Source of the DNA: Vibrio sp. DW001
GTDB taxonomy: Bacteria; Pseudomonadota; Gammaproteobacteria; Enterobacterales; Vibrionaceae
Length of the DNA: 64,000 nucleotides
Direction: 5' to 3'
Assembly: GCF_029016285.1 (NCBI RefSeq)
Contig: NZ_CP091975.1
Coordinates: 682,001 to 746,000 of the forward strand
Shown: positions 16,443 to 26,129 of the stretch, piece by piece
How the letters are laid out: every line of letters starts with the position of its first letter
How positions within the stretch are numbered: the stretch's first letter is position 1
The notes under the pieces: generated by a model
Databases searched by the model: none
Told to the model about the DNA's origin: nothing
What the model saw: only the letters and a program-made list of their open reading frames with translations
Made by a program: the position numbers and the translations under genes

Positions 16443-16466
16443 AAAAAGGCCACCCGAAGGTGGCCT
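16443..16466 (-). terminator. ssrA terminator
   Basis: Read on the minus strand, GGCCACC-TTCG-GGTGGCC is followed by TTTTTATT, 12 bases beyond the tmRNA CCA end. The stem is perfect with a stable UUCG-type loop. Confidence 0.9.
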
Positions 16467-16486
16467 TTCCAATGCATTGGTGGAGC
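16456..16486. repeat. ssrA 3' end copy of the island-boundary repeat
   Basis: This is the ssrA-side partner of the repeat at 8828-8858 (29 of 31 positions identical). It spans the last bases of the tmRNA acceptor stem and part of the terminator. Confidence 0.7.
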
Positions 16487-16845
16487 TGGCGGGAGTTGAA
16501 CCCGCGTCCGAAAATCATTCATCATTGGTACTACATGCTTAGTCGATCTTTAATTTCACCAACTACCTGCGAACCGACACGCTAGTAACTGACTATCCTG
16601 AATTAGTATTCGCCCTTTTCCTCTCAGGAGGGAAAATCCGGGCTAGCTAGTTTGGGTTTGATCCCTTGTTGTTCCCCGTCTTACAAGCGGAAGCTAGGGC
16701 AAGAGAGCTCTTGGCAGGTTATTAAGCTGCTAGTGCGTAGTTTTCGTCGTTTGCGACTATTTTTTTGCGGCTTTTTAACGTGGCAAACCGCACCACGGCA
16801 TGCACCTCAGACTTCAGAATTCCCGTCGAATCCTGGATCAGCCCC
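16478..16845 (-). ncRNA. ssrA: tmRNA (transfer-messenger RNA)
   Basis: The tmRNA rescues stalled ribosomes with SmpB and tags incomplete proteins for degradation. The 5' end is GGGGCTGATCC at 16845-16835, and the 3' end is the tRNA-like T-arm and acceptor ending GCTCCACCA at 16486-16478. The tag frame at 16754-16719 reads ANDENYALAA followed by two TAA stops. Length is 368 bases, normal for gammaproteobacteria. A promoter with TAGACA and TACTAT lies upstream, and RNase P would trim the 5' end. smpB is 7 kb away on the same strand. The 3' end is a common integration site. Confidence 0.97.
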
Positions 16846-16860
16846 AAGTGGTTCACGTGC

Positions 16861-16888
16861 ATAGTAACAGAAAAGTACGCACTGTCTA
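16861..16888 (-). promoter_or_regulatory. ssrA promoter
   Basis: On the minus strand TAGACA (16888-16883) and TACTAT (16866-16861) are 16 bases apart, placing transcription start several bases before the mature tmRNA 5' end. Confidence 0.55.
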
Positions 16889-17097
16889 GTTTCCAGTGGT
16901 TAAGTGTCGAATGTTTGTTCGTATTTCAGATTGACGCAGTAAGTCTGCCTGTATATGGGGACTAAATATTCAACACTGTGTAGCATTTATTGTTCAAGTA
17001 TTTGATAAATACTTGAAAGTTGAAGCAGATAATCAATACTGGACGTATAGATAACAATTGGTTAGCTGAAAAATTGATAACAAAAGGAAAGGAATAA

Positions 17098-20000
17098 ATG
17101 AGTAATGTAAAATGGTGTCGTTCTCGCTCCTTATTCACAACTCTTATGTATTTGCAGCAGGTATTTAATACTGGGCTCGTTGCTGTACTTATAATGTTTT
17201 CTACTCTTTTTTCTTTGCCATCTTACGCACAGCAAACGCCAAGCATTACGGTTGTGGGAAATGGCCCCTTAGTGCCTCAATCGGCACGGCAATCCATTCC
17301 GATCAGTTACATGAATATGAACGTCGTCGATATTGAAATTCTAAAAGTGACCGACCCTAATGAGTTATTACAAAACTATTACCTACTTGATCGCCTTTCC
17401 GCGTGGGAATTGCGAGAAGTTCAGCATGCGTATAGCAGCGTATTTTCCGATCGCTATGAATTACCAAAAGCAGAGCAAGATGTATTAACTTCCGCAAGGA
17501 TCCCTATTCCCCATACACTCTCATCCGGGTGGTATCTCGTGGTCGTCAAAGCGCCCGGTGACTATAGTGATTTTCAAGTAAAACATATGTTGCTTACCGA
17601 TATTGGCATACAAGCAAGACTGAATTATCGTGAAGGTACATTGAGTGTTACTCGCCTATCAACCGGAGAAGCAGTGGAAGGGGCCGATGTTGGTCTAATG
17701 CAAGCCGGTGAATGGATAGAATCAAAACAGACTGACGAGAAAGGGTTAGTCCACTTTTCGAAAGAGATCATCGATACCGATATGGTGATTGTTTCTAAAG
17801 ACGAAGAGTACTCAATGTTGCCTATGCGAGAGGTGCCTCTTGACCTTTCTGAGTTCAATATTGGTGGTCGCCAATACAGAGATTACGAAGCCTATTTATA
17901 CAGTAACCGAGATCTTGTTAAACCGGGTGAGAACCTACCGATAAATATCTTATTAAGGGATAGTGATGGGCGAGCGGTTTCGTCTGAAGAGCGCGTTGAT
18001 CAACTGTTCTTAACTGTCATTGACCCAGAAAAAAATGCGTTATTGCAACAAGCATTACTATCAACGTTTTCTGGTTATTATACTTATAATCTTCAAACAT
18101 CAACCAATTGGCAAATGGGTAGGTACACCGTAGAGGTGCGTATAGACCCAAGTGAGCCTAACCCTATTAGCCAATACCATTTTCAACTAGAAGAGTTTGT
18201 ACCAGAGAGAATGGATTTGCTTATCTCTGATTTCGCGCCATTTGTCGTGGCTGGGCAGAGTAATTCTGTAAATTTAGAAGGTCGATACCTGTTTGGAACC
18301 CCAGCAGCCGGTAATGTACTGAAAACAGAAATAACGTATCAGCCGGTACAACATTTTAACGGAAAATACCGCGATTTTTATGTAGGGAAGCGTTTTAACC
18401 TCGACCATTATTATCAAGAGCTTGATGATAAAAAACTGTCAGACCAAGGTACGTTGACGGTTAACCTACCAACACCAAAACAAAATACCTTGAAAGGGCC
18501 AGTTGAAGTTGAAGCCAATTTTGCTTTACAAGAGTCGGGTGGGGCAGCAATACAGAGAAAAGTGCTTTTTACCACATGGCGAGATAGCCTTATCCCTGCG
18601 ATTAAACCTGCTTCAGATTCTTTCGCTTATCAAAGTGAAGCTGAGTTTGAAATCGCTTTACTTGCTGCCGATGGGCAGAGTCTTAGAGAGGGACGGGTAG
18701 AGGTGAGCTTAGAGTACAACCAAGGGCCGTATTATTGGGTGTATGAAGAGGGCAGCGGTTGGAGCCGTGAAGAACAGCAAGAATGGGTGAACATTTCCAA
18801 GAAAACAATAGAGTTGGCACAAGAAGCACAGAAAGTGAATTATGGCGTGGAGTGGGGAGACTATCGGTTAAAAGTGGTTGAACTTGCCCAAGGCACCGAA
18901 TCGATATATCCATTTTACGCGGGTTGGTATCAGGGTAATCGCCAGATTAAAATGAAACCGGGTCATCTAAATATCACTACAGATAAACGTGGTTATAGTG
19001 AAGGTGATGGGCATTCAAACGTCACTGTTAATAGTCCAATGGCCGGTTCGTTACTGCTCACGCTTGAAGGTGATACGATGCTGTGGTCGCAGCGGGTTCA
19101 GGTTAAAAAAGGCGATGTGCAAATAGAAGTGCCGTTAGTCGATACTGAAGGTCGGCCACTTGAGCGACACGATATTTTTCTTACGGCGACGTTAACAGGA
19201 ATATCTGGAGAAACACCTAAGCGTTACCTTGGTATTGTGCCTTTAAAGTTAGATCGTAATCAGCGGGAAATAGCACTTTCTATTGAACTGCCAGAGCGTA
19301 TAGAGCCGATGAAAAAGCTCTCCATTCCTATCGAAGCTACAAATTTATCCATTGATACTCTAAGTGATACATGGGTAACCGTCTCGTTGGTTGATAAAGG
19401 CATCACCAACCTTACTCGATTTATGCCAACCGACCCGTATCATTACTTCTTTGACCAGCGTCGATACAGTGCTGATATTGTGGATCTCTATTCAAGGCTA
19501 TACGAGTTAAGGCCGGACCCTTTTGCTCAATCTCGTTTCGGTAGCGATCTCAATAAAAGATTAGAGAATAGCAATGACGATTTAGTCGATAGTAAAACCA
19601 TTGTATTAATGTCTCAACCCCACAAACTTATCGGCGGCAAAGTCGTTATTGAGCTAGATATCCCCGACTATAACGGCGAGGCTCAAGTAGTGGTGACCGC
19701 GTTTAACAATGAACAAGTTGGACAACTGGTTCAAGATAACACCATTAGTATGCCTGTGGTTGCCGAGCTGAGTGTCCCTCGCTTTGTGGTACCGGGTGAT
19801 ATCACTACAACAACTATCGATATTTTCAATAACAGTGGCAAAGATAAAACGTTCACGTTGGCGCTTGAGGCAAGCGAAAATGTAAGTGAAGCAGCCCCGT
19901 CGTATATCACATCCTTGTTTTCAAACGGTTCGTTATTTACGAAAAAACTCAGGTTAGATAACGGTGAACGATGGAGCCAAAATGTCGCATTTATTCTTGA

Positions 20001-21720
20001 TTCAGATAACCTAACAGAGAGAGCGGTACTGCAACTCAAGGTAAGTGATTCATCTCAATCCACAAATATAGATCGTCAGTGGAGTATACCGATTCGTGCC
20101 TCTATGCCATGGGTGAGTCAGGCGAAGTCTATGAAGTTGTCTGCTAATCAATCGTACCGTGTGCCTGCCTCTTTATGGAATGGTATGTCCGTAGTTCAAG
20201 GTCTCAGTGGGGAAGTTCATATCAGTGCGAAACCCATATTAAGCGTGACAGAACAAGCGAAAGGGCTATTACGCTATCCTTATGGTTGCGCAGAACAAAC
20301 AACGAGTAAAGCATGGCCATTTTTACTTGATCATCCTGAACTGCAAACCCTTCAAAATAGCGCGCTACAACAGCAATCGGAGTCTACTGATAAGCGAGAG
20401 CTCATTGCCGATGCGATTAGGCGTTTGAAGAATATGCAAAAAGAAAACGGGGGATTTGGGTTGTGGGATCGCTACGGACCTGAAGAGTATTGGCTTACTC
20501 TTTACATCACCGAGTTTTTGACAGAAGCCGAGCGTCTTTACCCTAATATTGCGCCACAAGGGATGTTAGAAGATGCCTACAGACGTATTCAACAATACCT
20601 TAATGATGACGATGATGAGTCGAACTTACTTTCCAAAGTTTATGCCGCTTATCTACTGAGTGAGCAAGGGTTAATCAGTTATAGCGATATCAATTACGGG
20701 CACGATACTAGTATATATAACACGGAGCTATCTCGGCTTCATCTCATTGCCACTTTCAATAATGTTGGGGCGACGAATACCGCCAAAATTGAATTAGAAA
20801 GTGTCAGAGCATCGCGAAATAATACTATCTATTACAATGATTATGGTTCCGATATTAGAGATTTATCCTTAGCGATATTGCTGCTAAATAACATCGCTAA
20901 AAATGAGGAATTAAGGAGCCTAGCACTCGCGCTTCAGGCCGACTACATTGAAGAAGTTGCAGCGAGTTCTGCAGAAAAGAACTGGTTAAGCACCCAAGAA
21001 CGCGCGGCGTTATTAAGAGCCGCAGTGCTTACAGATCAAGAAAATAGTAGCCAGTTATTATCCGTTTCAATTGATGAAAAAGTACAGCAAAAAAACGGTA
21101 AAATCAGCCAGTTGCTTGACGAAAATATGGAGATAACCAATCAGGGTGAAGATCCTATCTATCTTAAGGTGTTGGCTCAAGGTTATATGCAAAACATCAA
21201 GTTTATAGAGCCAGATAATTCGTTCAATACCATCAAGGTAACGAAGAGTGACAAAGTAAACAGAAGTTGGCGTGTGAATGGTAAGTTGGTTGATGATGCT
21301 GATTCAGGAAAACCGTTTCACAAGGTAGTGAATATAGGCGATAGAGTCACGGTCAACCTTTGGTTAAAGCTAGATGAAACCATCAATAATGCGTTGATAG
21401 TGGACCGAATTCCCGCAGGTTTTGTGTTAGAGAACCCAAACCTTGGACAGGGTGTCACTATTGTCGAAGAGGAAGAAGAACAGCATAGCGATAGTCTCCA
21501 TACAGAATATAGGCACGATCGATTTGTTGTCTCTACGCATTTAATTAAAGGAAAACAGTATCGATATGCCTATACTATGCGAGCTGAAGTGCAGGGGGAA
21601 TACACCGTGCCACCTATCTATATCGAATCTATGTACCAACCAGAAAAACATTATATAGGTGGGCGATCCGTTTCAATTTCGCACCAGCAACACCGAGTCA
21701 GCATTAAGGCGTCGCAATAG
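17098..21720 (+). CDS. Alpha-2-macroglobulin family protein (YfhM-like)
   Basis: This 1540-residue envelope protein belongs to the bacterial alpha-2-macroglobulins, which trap proteases by a thioester after cleavage of a bait region. The thioester motif YGCAEQ is intact, with Cys1064 and Gln1067. An N-terminal hydrophobic segment (about 25-45, ending LPSYAQQ) is a Sec signal. I see no lipobox, unlike E. coli YfhM, so it may be a soluble periplasmic protein rather than a lipoprotein. GGAAAGG precedes the ATG. It is followed three bases later by pbpC, the conserved partner. The C-terminal receptor-like part ends near residue 1530. Confidence 0.93.
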   Translation: MSNVKWCRSRSLFTTLMYLQQVFNTGLVAVLIMFSTLFSLPSYAQQTPSITVVGNGPLVPQSARQSIPISYMNMNVVDIEILKVTDPNELLQNYYLLDRLSAWELREVQHAYSSVFSDRYELPKAEQDVLTSARIPIPHTLSSGWYLVVVKAPGDYSDFQVKHMLLTDIGIQARLNYREGTLSVTRLSTGEAVEGADVGLMQAGEWIESKQTDEKGLVHFSKEIIDTDMVIVSKDEEYSMLPMREVPLDLSEFNIGGRQYRDYEAYLYSNRDLVKPGENLPINILLRDSDGRAVSSEERVDQLFLTVIDPEKNALLQQALLSTFSGYYTYNLQTSTNWQMGRYTVEVRIDPSEPNPISQYHFQLEEFVPERMDLLISDFAPFVVAGQSNSVNLEGRYLFGTPAAGNVLKTEITYQPVQHFNGKYRDFYVGKRFNLDHYYQELDDKKLSDQGTLTVNLPTPKQNTLKGPVEVEANFALQESGGAAIQRKVLFTTWRDSLIPAIKPASDSFAYQSEAEFEIALLAADGQSLREGRVEVSLEYNQGPYYWVYEEGSGWSREEQQEWVNISKKTIELAQEAQKVNYGVEWGDYRLKVVELAQGTESIYPFYAGWYQGNRQIKMKPGHLNITTDKRGYSEGDGHSNVTVNSPMAGSLLLTLEGDTMLWSQRVQVKKGDVQIEVPLVDTEGRPLERHDIFLTATLTGISGETPKRYLGIVPLKLDRNQREIALSIELPERIEPMKKLSIPIEATNLSIDTLSDTWVTVSLVDKGITNLTRFMPTDPYHYFFDQRRYSADIVDLYSRLYELRPDPFAQSRFGSDLNKRLENSNDDLVDSKTIVLMSQPHKLIGGKVVIELDIPDYNGEAQVVVTAFNNEQVGQLVQDNTISMPVVAELSVPRFVVPGDITTTTIDIFNNSGKDKTFTLALEASENVSEAAPSYITSLFSNGSLFTKKLRLDNGERWSQNVAFILDSDNLTERAVLQLKVSDSSQSTNIDRQWSIPIRASMPWVSQAKSMKLSANQSYRVPASLWNGMSVVQGLSGEVHISAKPILSVTEQAKGLLRYPYGCAEQTTSKAWPFLLDHPELQTLQNSALQQQSESTDKRELIADAIRRLKNMQKENGGFGLWDRYGPEEYWLTLYITEFLTEAERLYPNIAPQGMLEDAYRRIQQYLNDDDDESNLLSKVYAAYLLSEQGLISYSDINYGHDTSIYNTELSRLHLIATFNNVGATNTAKIELESVRASRNNTIYYNDYGSDIRDLSLAILLLNNIAKNEELRSLALALQADYIEEVAASSAEKNWLSTQERAALLRAAVLTDQENSSQLLSVSIDEKVQQKNGKISQLLDENMEITNQGEDPIYLKVLAQGYMQNIKFIEPDNSFNTIKVTKSDKVNRSWRVNGKLVDDADSGKPFHKVVNIGDRVTVNLWLKLDETINNALIVDRIPAGFVLENPNLGQGVTIVEEEEEQHSDSLHTEYRHDRFVVSTHLIKGKQYRYAYTMRAEVQGEYTVPPIYIESMYQPEKHYIGGRSVSISHQQHRVSIKASQ

Positions 21721-21723
21721 GAT

Positions 21724-23880
21724 ATGCCACGTTTACGTCACCTATATTGCGGCTTGGTTATTGGCCTTGTGTTATTTACCGCGATTGTGGGAATGTTGAA
21801 CCAATGGTATCCGTTGCCAGTGTTATATCCCAATGGTCATTCAACGGTGGTGACTTCTCGACATGGTGAGGTACTGCGATCATTTGCTAACCGAGAAGGT
21901 ATACACAGCTATCAAGTATCATCCGATCATGTTGATGGTTTTTATCTAGATGCTTTACTAAATTACGAAGACCGCTGGTTTTACTATCATCCAGGTGTTA
22001 ATCCATTGTCACTTATTAGAGCGACATGGCAATGGATTGACAATGGATATGTTGTCTCTGGTGGTTCGACGATTACTATGCAGGTCGCGCGACTTATTGA
22101 CCCTCATTCGCGTTCTATTTTGGGAAAAATAAAGCAGGTATGGCGAGCTTTTCAAATAGAGTGGCGTTATAGCAAAGAAGAGATACTTAACTTATATCTT
22201 AACCTAGCGCCGTTTGGAGGAAATATTCAAGGTGTAGAGGCCGCATCGCTACGCTATTTCAATAAATCTGCAAAAAAACTCACCAAAAACGAAGCGGCGC
22301 TTTTGGTCGTATTACCACAACGTCCTTCATTAAATCGACCAGACAGATACGCTGAGCGCGCTAAAGCAATGAGAAATAAAGTGCTCGCGCGCCTGACTAA
22401 AAATGGCCTTATATCGGAAGAAGAATTTCAACTATTAGCGAAAGAATCGGCAAGGGTAAAGGAAGATGTGTTGCCTTTACTTGCTCCTTTGCTAAGTAGG
22501 AAATTGCAAAGAGAAAACCCAAAAAGTACCGTGATCACGACAACCATTGACTATGAACTTCAACAAAAAGTGACTAAGTTACTGTCACGTTTAAAGTATA
22601 GCCTACCAAGAAAAACGTCATCGGCGGTTGTGATTGTAAACAATAAGAACGCAGAGGTTCTTGCTTATCAAGGTTCGGTGGATTTTACCGACCAGCAACG
22701 ATTCGCACACGTAGATATGGTACAAGCCATTCGTTCGCCGGGCTCGACACTCAAACCTTTCATCTACGGCCTCGCGTTAGACCTTGGCATTATTCACAGT
22801 GAGAGCTTACTTAGTGATATTCCATCATCGTTTTCTGGCTATAAACCGAACAATTTAAGTGGCGAATTTGTTGGTGCTGTGAGTGTAAGTAATGCACTAA
22901 AACTTTCGCTTAATGTTCCGGCGATTCAAGTGTTCAATCGTGTTACTCCAGAAGTGTTTGATGAAAGACTGGCTCAAGCGGGTATTCATCTTCAACATAA
23001 ACAAGCGAACCTGAGTGTTGGCCTTGGCGGCACAGGGACGAACTTAATGGTTTTAGCGAGCTTGTATCGTTCGTTAGCAAATCATGGGCAAGTGAATGAT
23101 TTGAGATTGGTGAAGGATCAGCCATTGAGTAATGCAAAACCATTACTCAGCGATGCAAGCAGTTGGATTATCTTTGACACGTTAAGTGACCTCAGCGCTC
23201 CGGATAGAGTGGTGCCAAGCGCGAGAAGAAAAATAGCATGGAAAACAGGAACCAGTTACGGTTATCGCGACTTTTGGTCTGTAGGAGTTAGCTCTGATTA
23301 TACCGTGGCGGTATGGGTTGGTCGACCTGATGCAAGCCCGTTAGTCGGCTATCTTGGAGCCACTCAAGCGGCTCCAATAATGTTTGATGTGTTTGATTTG
23401 TTACCAAGGGATATAAGTAAGATTAAACAACCCGCTTTAGTGAGTAAGGTGCTAACTTGCTGGCCAAGTGGACGGTCTTATGCCAGTAGTGTGAATGGGT
23501 CTTGTCTAAGAAAGACGCAAAGTCTAACCATTAATCGATTAACGCCACCTAGTATGCAGACTAATGGGCGTTTTGTTATAGGTGATCGGTGGCCAGAAGC
23601 GCTCAATACATGGCAAAAGCAGCATTCGATACTCGTAGATAGTGTTCAACAAGCTAAAATTGCCATTACCAGCCTGCGAACGGGTCAACATTATTATCAA
23701 TCGCAACTGGGGTCTTTGCCGTTAACCGTAAACAGTGAAAGGAAAGAGGTTCGATGGTTTGTTAATCATCAACCGTATTTTAAGAAAAAACTCGTTCTTG
23801 CTGAGTATAATAACGAGGTTAAGATAAGTGCATGTGTGAAAATGATTTGCGATCAAAAAGTTATTCACGTGCATGAATAA
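21724..23880 (+). CDS. pbpC: Penicillin-binding protein 1C
   Basis: This 718-residue class A PBP has an N-terminal signal anchor (about 8-26) and a transglycosylase domain with the catalytic pair Glu82/Asp83 in NYEDRWFYYHPG. Its transpeptidase domain has SxxK at Ser341-Lys344 and KTG at 507-509. A C-terminal BiPBP_C-like domain follows (about 640-715). It polymerises peptidoglycan and pairs with the A2M gene just upstream, a conserved two-gene operon thought to link protease trapping with wall repair. The gap is three bases, so the genes are co-translated. Confidence 0.94.
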   Translation: MPRLRHLYCGLVIGLVLFTAIVGMLNQWYPLPVLYPNGHSTVVTSRHGEVLRSFANREGIHSYQVSSDHVDGFYLDALLNYEDRWFYYHPGVNPLSLIRATWQWIDNGYVVSGGSTITMQVARLIDPHSRSILGKIKQVWRAFQIEWRYSKEEILNLYLNLAPFGGNIQGVEAASLRYFNKSAKKLTKNEAALLVVLPQRPSLNRPDRYAERAKAMRNKVLARLTKNGLISEEEFQLLAKESARVKEDVLPLLAPLLSRKLQRENPKSTVITTTIDYELQQKVTKLLSRLKYSLPRKTSSAVVIVNNKNAEVLAYQGSVDFTDQQRFAHVDMVQAIRSPGSTLKPFIYGLALDLGIIHSESLLSDIPSSFSGYKPNNLSGEFVGAVSVSNALKLSLNVPAIQVFNRVTPEVFDERLAQAGIHLQHKQANLSVGLGGTGTNLMVLASLYRSLANHGQVNDLRLVKDQPLSNAKPLLSDASSWIIFDTLSDLSAPDRVVPSARRKIAWKTGTSYGYRDFWSVGVSSDYTVAVWVGRPDASPLVGYLGATQAAPIMFDVFDLLPRDISKIKQPALVSKVLTCWPSGRSYASSVNGSCLRKTQSLTINRLTPPSMQTNGRFVIGDRWPEALNTWQKQHSILVDSVQQAKIAITSLRTGQHYYQSQLGSLPLTVNSERKEVRWFVNHQPYFKKKLVLAEYNNEVKISACVKMICDQKVIHVHE

Positions 23881-23917
23881 AAATAGAGTGCCGCTCTTGG
23901 AGAGTGGTACTCTATTT
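23881..23917. terminator. Bidirectional terminator pbpC/smpB
   Basis: AAATAGAGT pairs with ACTCTATTT around an inner stem (CTCT with AGAG). It lies between the convergent pbpC and smpB stops and has A and T tracts on both sides. Confidence 0.8.
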
Positions 23918-23936
23918 CACGTCAAAACGAAAATGG

Positions 23937-24422
23937 TTAGCGCAACTTGCTCTTCATAATCCGAGCTTTATCGCGTGCCCAATCTTTTTCTCTCATATCA
24001 GTGCGTTTATCGTGAAGTTTTTTACCCTTCGCCACACCAACTTTGATTTTGACCCAAGAACGCGACCAATAGAGTGTTAATGCGGCAAGTGTCATGCCTT
24101 CTCTGTTGATTCGTCCAAACAGGTTGTCCAGCTCTTTTCTAGAAAGCAAAAGTTTGCGGACACGAGTCGGGTTAGCAACAACATGCGTTGATGCCTGATT
24201 TAAAGGGGTAATGGTCATCCCGCTGATAAAGGCTTCGCCGTCTCGCATAAAGACATAGCTTTCTGCGATATTAACTTTACCTTGACGGAGTGATTTTACT
24301 TCCCAGCCTTGAAGCTCCAAGCCAGCTTCTACTTCATCATCGATAAAGTATTCGTGGCGAACTTTCTTATTTTGAGCAATTGTATTGCTCGTAGTTTTGG
24401 ATTTTGAATTTTTCTTTGCCAT
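23937..24422 (-). CDS. smpB: SsrA-binding protein SmpB
   Basis: This 161-residue OB-fold protein binds tmRNA and delivers it to stalled ribosomes. Family blocks are present: [20 protein letters not shown], the [19 protein letters not shown] segment, and the basic C-terminal tail [20 protein letters not shown] that enters the mRNA channel. Length is normal. The gene is divergent from ratA. Its RNA partner ssrA is on the same strand about 7 kb to the left, separated by the A2M/pbpC operon. Confidence 0.97.
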   Translation of the reverse strand: MAKKNSKSKTTSNTIAQNKKVRHEYFIDDEVEAGLELQGWEVKSLRQGKVNIAESYVFMRDGEAFISGMTITPLNQASTHVVANPTRVRKLLLSRKELDNLFGRINREGMTLAALTLYWSRSWVKIKVGVAKGKKLHDKRTDMREKDWARDKARIMKSKLR

Positions 24423-24539
24423 AATGGCGCTATTATACGGATTGACCCTCTATTGGGGAAACCTTATTTTTACTTTCCGCGTTGATAAATAATAATAATC
24501 CTTGTCGTTAGATGAGTAATAGATGTTACGAGAAAATTT

Positions 24540-24968
24540 ATGCCACAAGTTAGACGCTCAGCACTCGTCTCTTTCAGTGCAAAGCAGATGTACGATCTCG
24601 TCAATGACGTAGACAAGTACCCAGAGTTTTTGCCTGGTTGCTCAGGTTCAAAAATACTTGAGAAGAGCGACGACGCGATGAAAGCGTCGGTCGATGTATC
24701 GAAAGCCGGTATTAGTAAAACCTTTACCACTATTAATCGCTTAACTAAAGATACCGTCATTATGATGGAGTTGGTCGATGGGCCGTTCAAATCTTTAAAA
24801 GGCGGTTGGTATTTTACCATGCTAGATGAGTACGCTTGTAAGGTAGAGCTCAAGCTGGATTTTGAGTTTTCTAGTCGGCTTATTGAAATCGCATTTGGTA
24901 AAATATTTAATGATTTAACGAATAATATGGTCAACTCTTTTACTCAAAGAGCGAAACAAGTTTATTAG
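24540..24968 (+). CDS. ratA: RatA/Coq10-like START domain protein
   Basis: This 142-residue SRPBCC/START-fold protein starts [20 protein letters not shown] and contains [19 protein letters not shown], typical of the RatA (YfjG) family. Family members have been described as an inhibitor of 70S ribosome assembly and as Coq10-like ubiquinone-binding proteins, so the exact role is unsettled. It is divergent from smpB and 26 bases upstream of rnfH in the conserved ratA-rnfH pair. Confidence 0.92.
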   Translation: MPQVRRSALVSFSAKQMYDLVNDVDKYPEFLPGCSGSKILEKSDDAMKASVDVSKAGISKTFTTINRLTKDTVIMMELVDGPFKSLKGGWYFTMLDEYACKVELKLDFEFSSRLIEIAFGKIFNDLTNNMVNSFTQRAKQVY

Positions 24969-24994
24969 TTGACCTGAACAAGGAGATATCCCGA

Positions 24995-25333
24995 GTGATT
25001 CATGTAGAAGTGGTGTATGCCCTACCAGACGAACAGCGTGTGCTTACTCAGCTAGTGAGTAAGGAGCTAACGGTAGAAGAGATAATAAATCATTCTGGAA
25101 TATTGGAGCTGTATCCCGAGATCGATCTTAAAAAGAACAAAGTGGGCGTATTTAGTCGCAATGTAAAATTGGACGCCACCGTTCGAGATAAGGACCGAAT
25201 AGAGATCTACCGGCCATTGTTGGCCGACCCTAAAGAGATTCGGCGTAAAAGGGCTGAACAAGCAAAAGCAAAAGGTAATGCGGATCCTGTGACCGGTGGT
25301 AAGCTAAATGAGTCTCGAAAAAAAGCAGTGTAA
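24995..25333 (+). CDS. rnfH: RnfH family protein (ubiquitin-like fold)
   Basis: This 112-residue protein of the RnfH/YfjF family has a beta-grasp fold of uncertain role. It begins [16 protein letters not shown] and includes [25 protein letters not shown], the conserved family ending. The GTG start at 24995 has AAGGAG nine bases upstream. It is the second gene of the ratA operon. Confidence 0.93.
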   Translation: MIHVEVVYALPDEQRVLTQLVSKELTVEEIINHSGILELYPEIDLKKNKVGVFSRNVKLDATVRDKDRIEIYRPLLADPKEIRRKRAEQAKAKGNADPVTGGKLNESRKKAV

Positions 25334-25397
25334 GCAACTCCTTCTAACCGCTATTTTACGATAGATGTGACGATATAAATAAAAAAAATACTTGCGC

Positions 25398-25541
25398 GTA
25401 ATGCTGTTCGGTTAAGGTTATTTATACCTTTTTCTCTAACGAAACCAATGTCATCTCCACGAAAGTGGAGATCTAAATTTATCCAGATTCCCGTTTTCAC
25501 GGGAATGACGAGGGGTTAGGGTACTGACCGAACGGCATTAC
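25398..25541. mobile_element. MITE-like element with TIRs and 8-bp target duplication
   Basis: The 144-base element has terminal inverted repeats GTAATGCTGTTCGGTTA (25398-25414) and TGACCGAACGGCATTAC (25525-25541), and is flanked by the direct repeat ACTTGCGC (25390-25397 and 25542-25549). It holds two internal palindromes, ATCTCCAC-GAAA-GTGGAGAT (25453-25472) and ATTCCCGT-TTTC-ACGGGAAT (25487-25506). It has no coding capacity. A related sequence lies at about 42254-42344. Confidence 0.75.
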
Positions 25542-25583
25542 ACTTGCGCGGGGGTAGTGTTATTTATTTAAATAGCCTATTGT

Positions 25584-25943
25584 CTAGTTTAAGCCTTCGA
25601 AAAACTCTTCACCAGTAGGGAAGTCTCCCTCAACACCAAGCAAAGTCCCAGTATCACTAAAGCTAACAAAAAGGTTTTTCTGGATAGGATCGCTATGGCC
25701 TTTTTGATGGTGATAAATGTAATACCACGTATTTGGGTATCCATTTTCTACCAGCATAGGCGAGCCCATCACATAACGAACTTGTTCTTTCGTCATGCCA
25801 AACTTTAATTGATCGACCGCTTGTTGCTCAATGTAATTACCTTGATTGATATCTATCCGGTAAACTAATTTTTCTGCCAGAGAACAGCCTGTAAGCATTG
25901 TTAAGGCTAGAGGAACGGCAACTAACCATTTCTTAAATCGCAT
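25584..25943 (-). CDS. bamE: Outer membrane assembly lipoprotein BamE (SmpA)
   Basis: This 119-residue lipoprotein has the lipobox LTGC with the acylated Cys at position 20. The mature BamE core follows: [39 protein letters not shown] and YYIYHH. It is part of the BAM complex inserting beta-barrel proteins in the outer membrane. The open frame runs to 26000, but the ATG at 25943 gives the standard signal peptide [14 protein letters not shown]. It lies downstream of recN on the same strand, as usual in gammaproteobacteria. Confidence 0.95.
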   Translation of the reverse strand: MRFKKWLVAVPLALTMLTGCSLAEKLVYRIDINQGNYIEQQAVDQLKFGMTKEQVRYVMGSPMLVENGYPNTWYYIYHHQKGHSDPIQKNLFVSFSDTGTLLGVEGDFPTGEEFFEGLN

Positions 25944-26129
25944 AGTTGGAAATTCTTTATTAATAAATATATTCGCTAAAACTCGCCAGATGATAAACAA
26001 GGTTGGCCGAGAAGTAAAAGAGGTATTACCTCAAGTTGAATATAAGACCGCGAAATTTGCGATTGGTTGCAAAAAAGTGGTTGAGAAAAAAGTGCTCGCA
26101 ACGAAACAGACCAATGATCACACTACATA

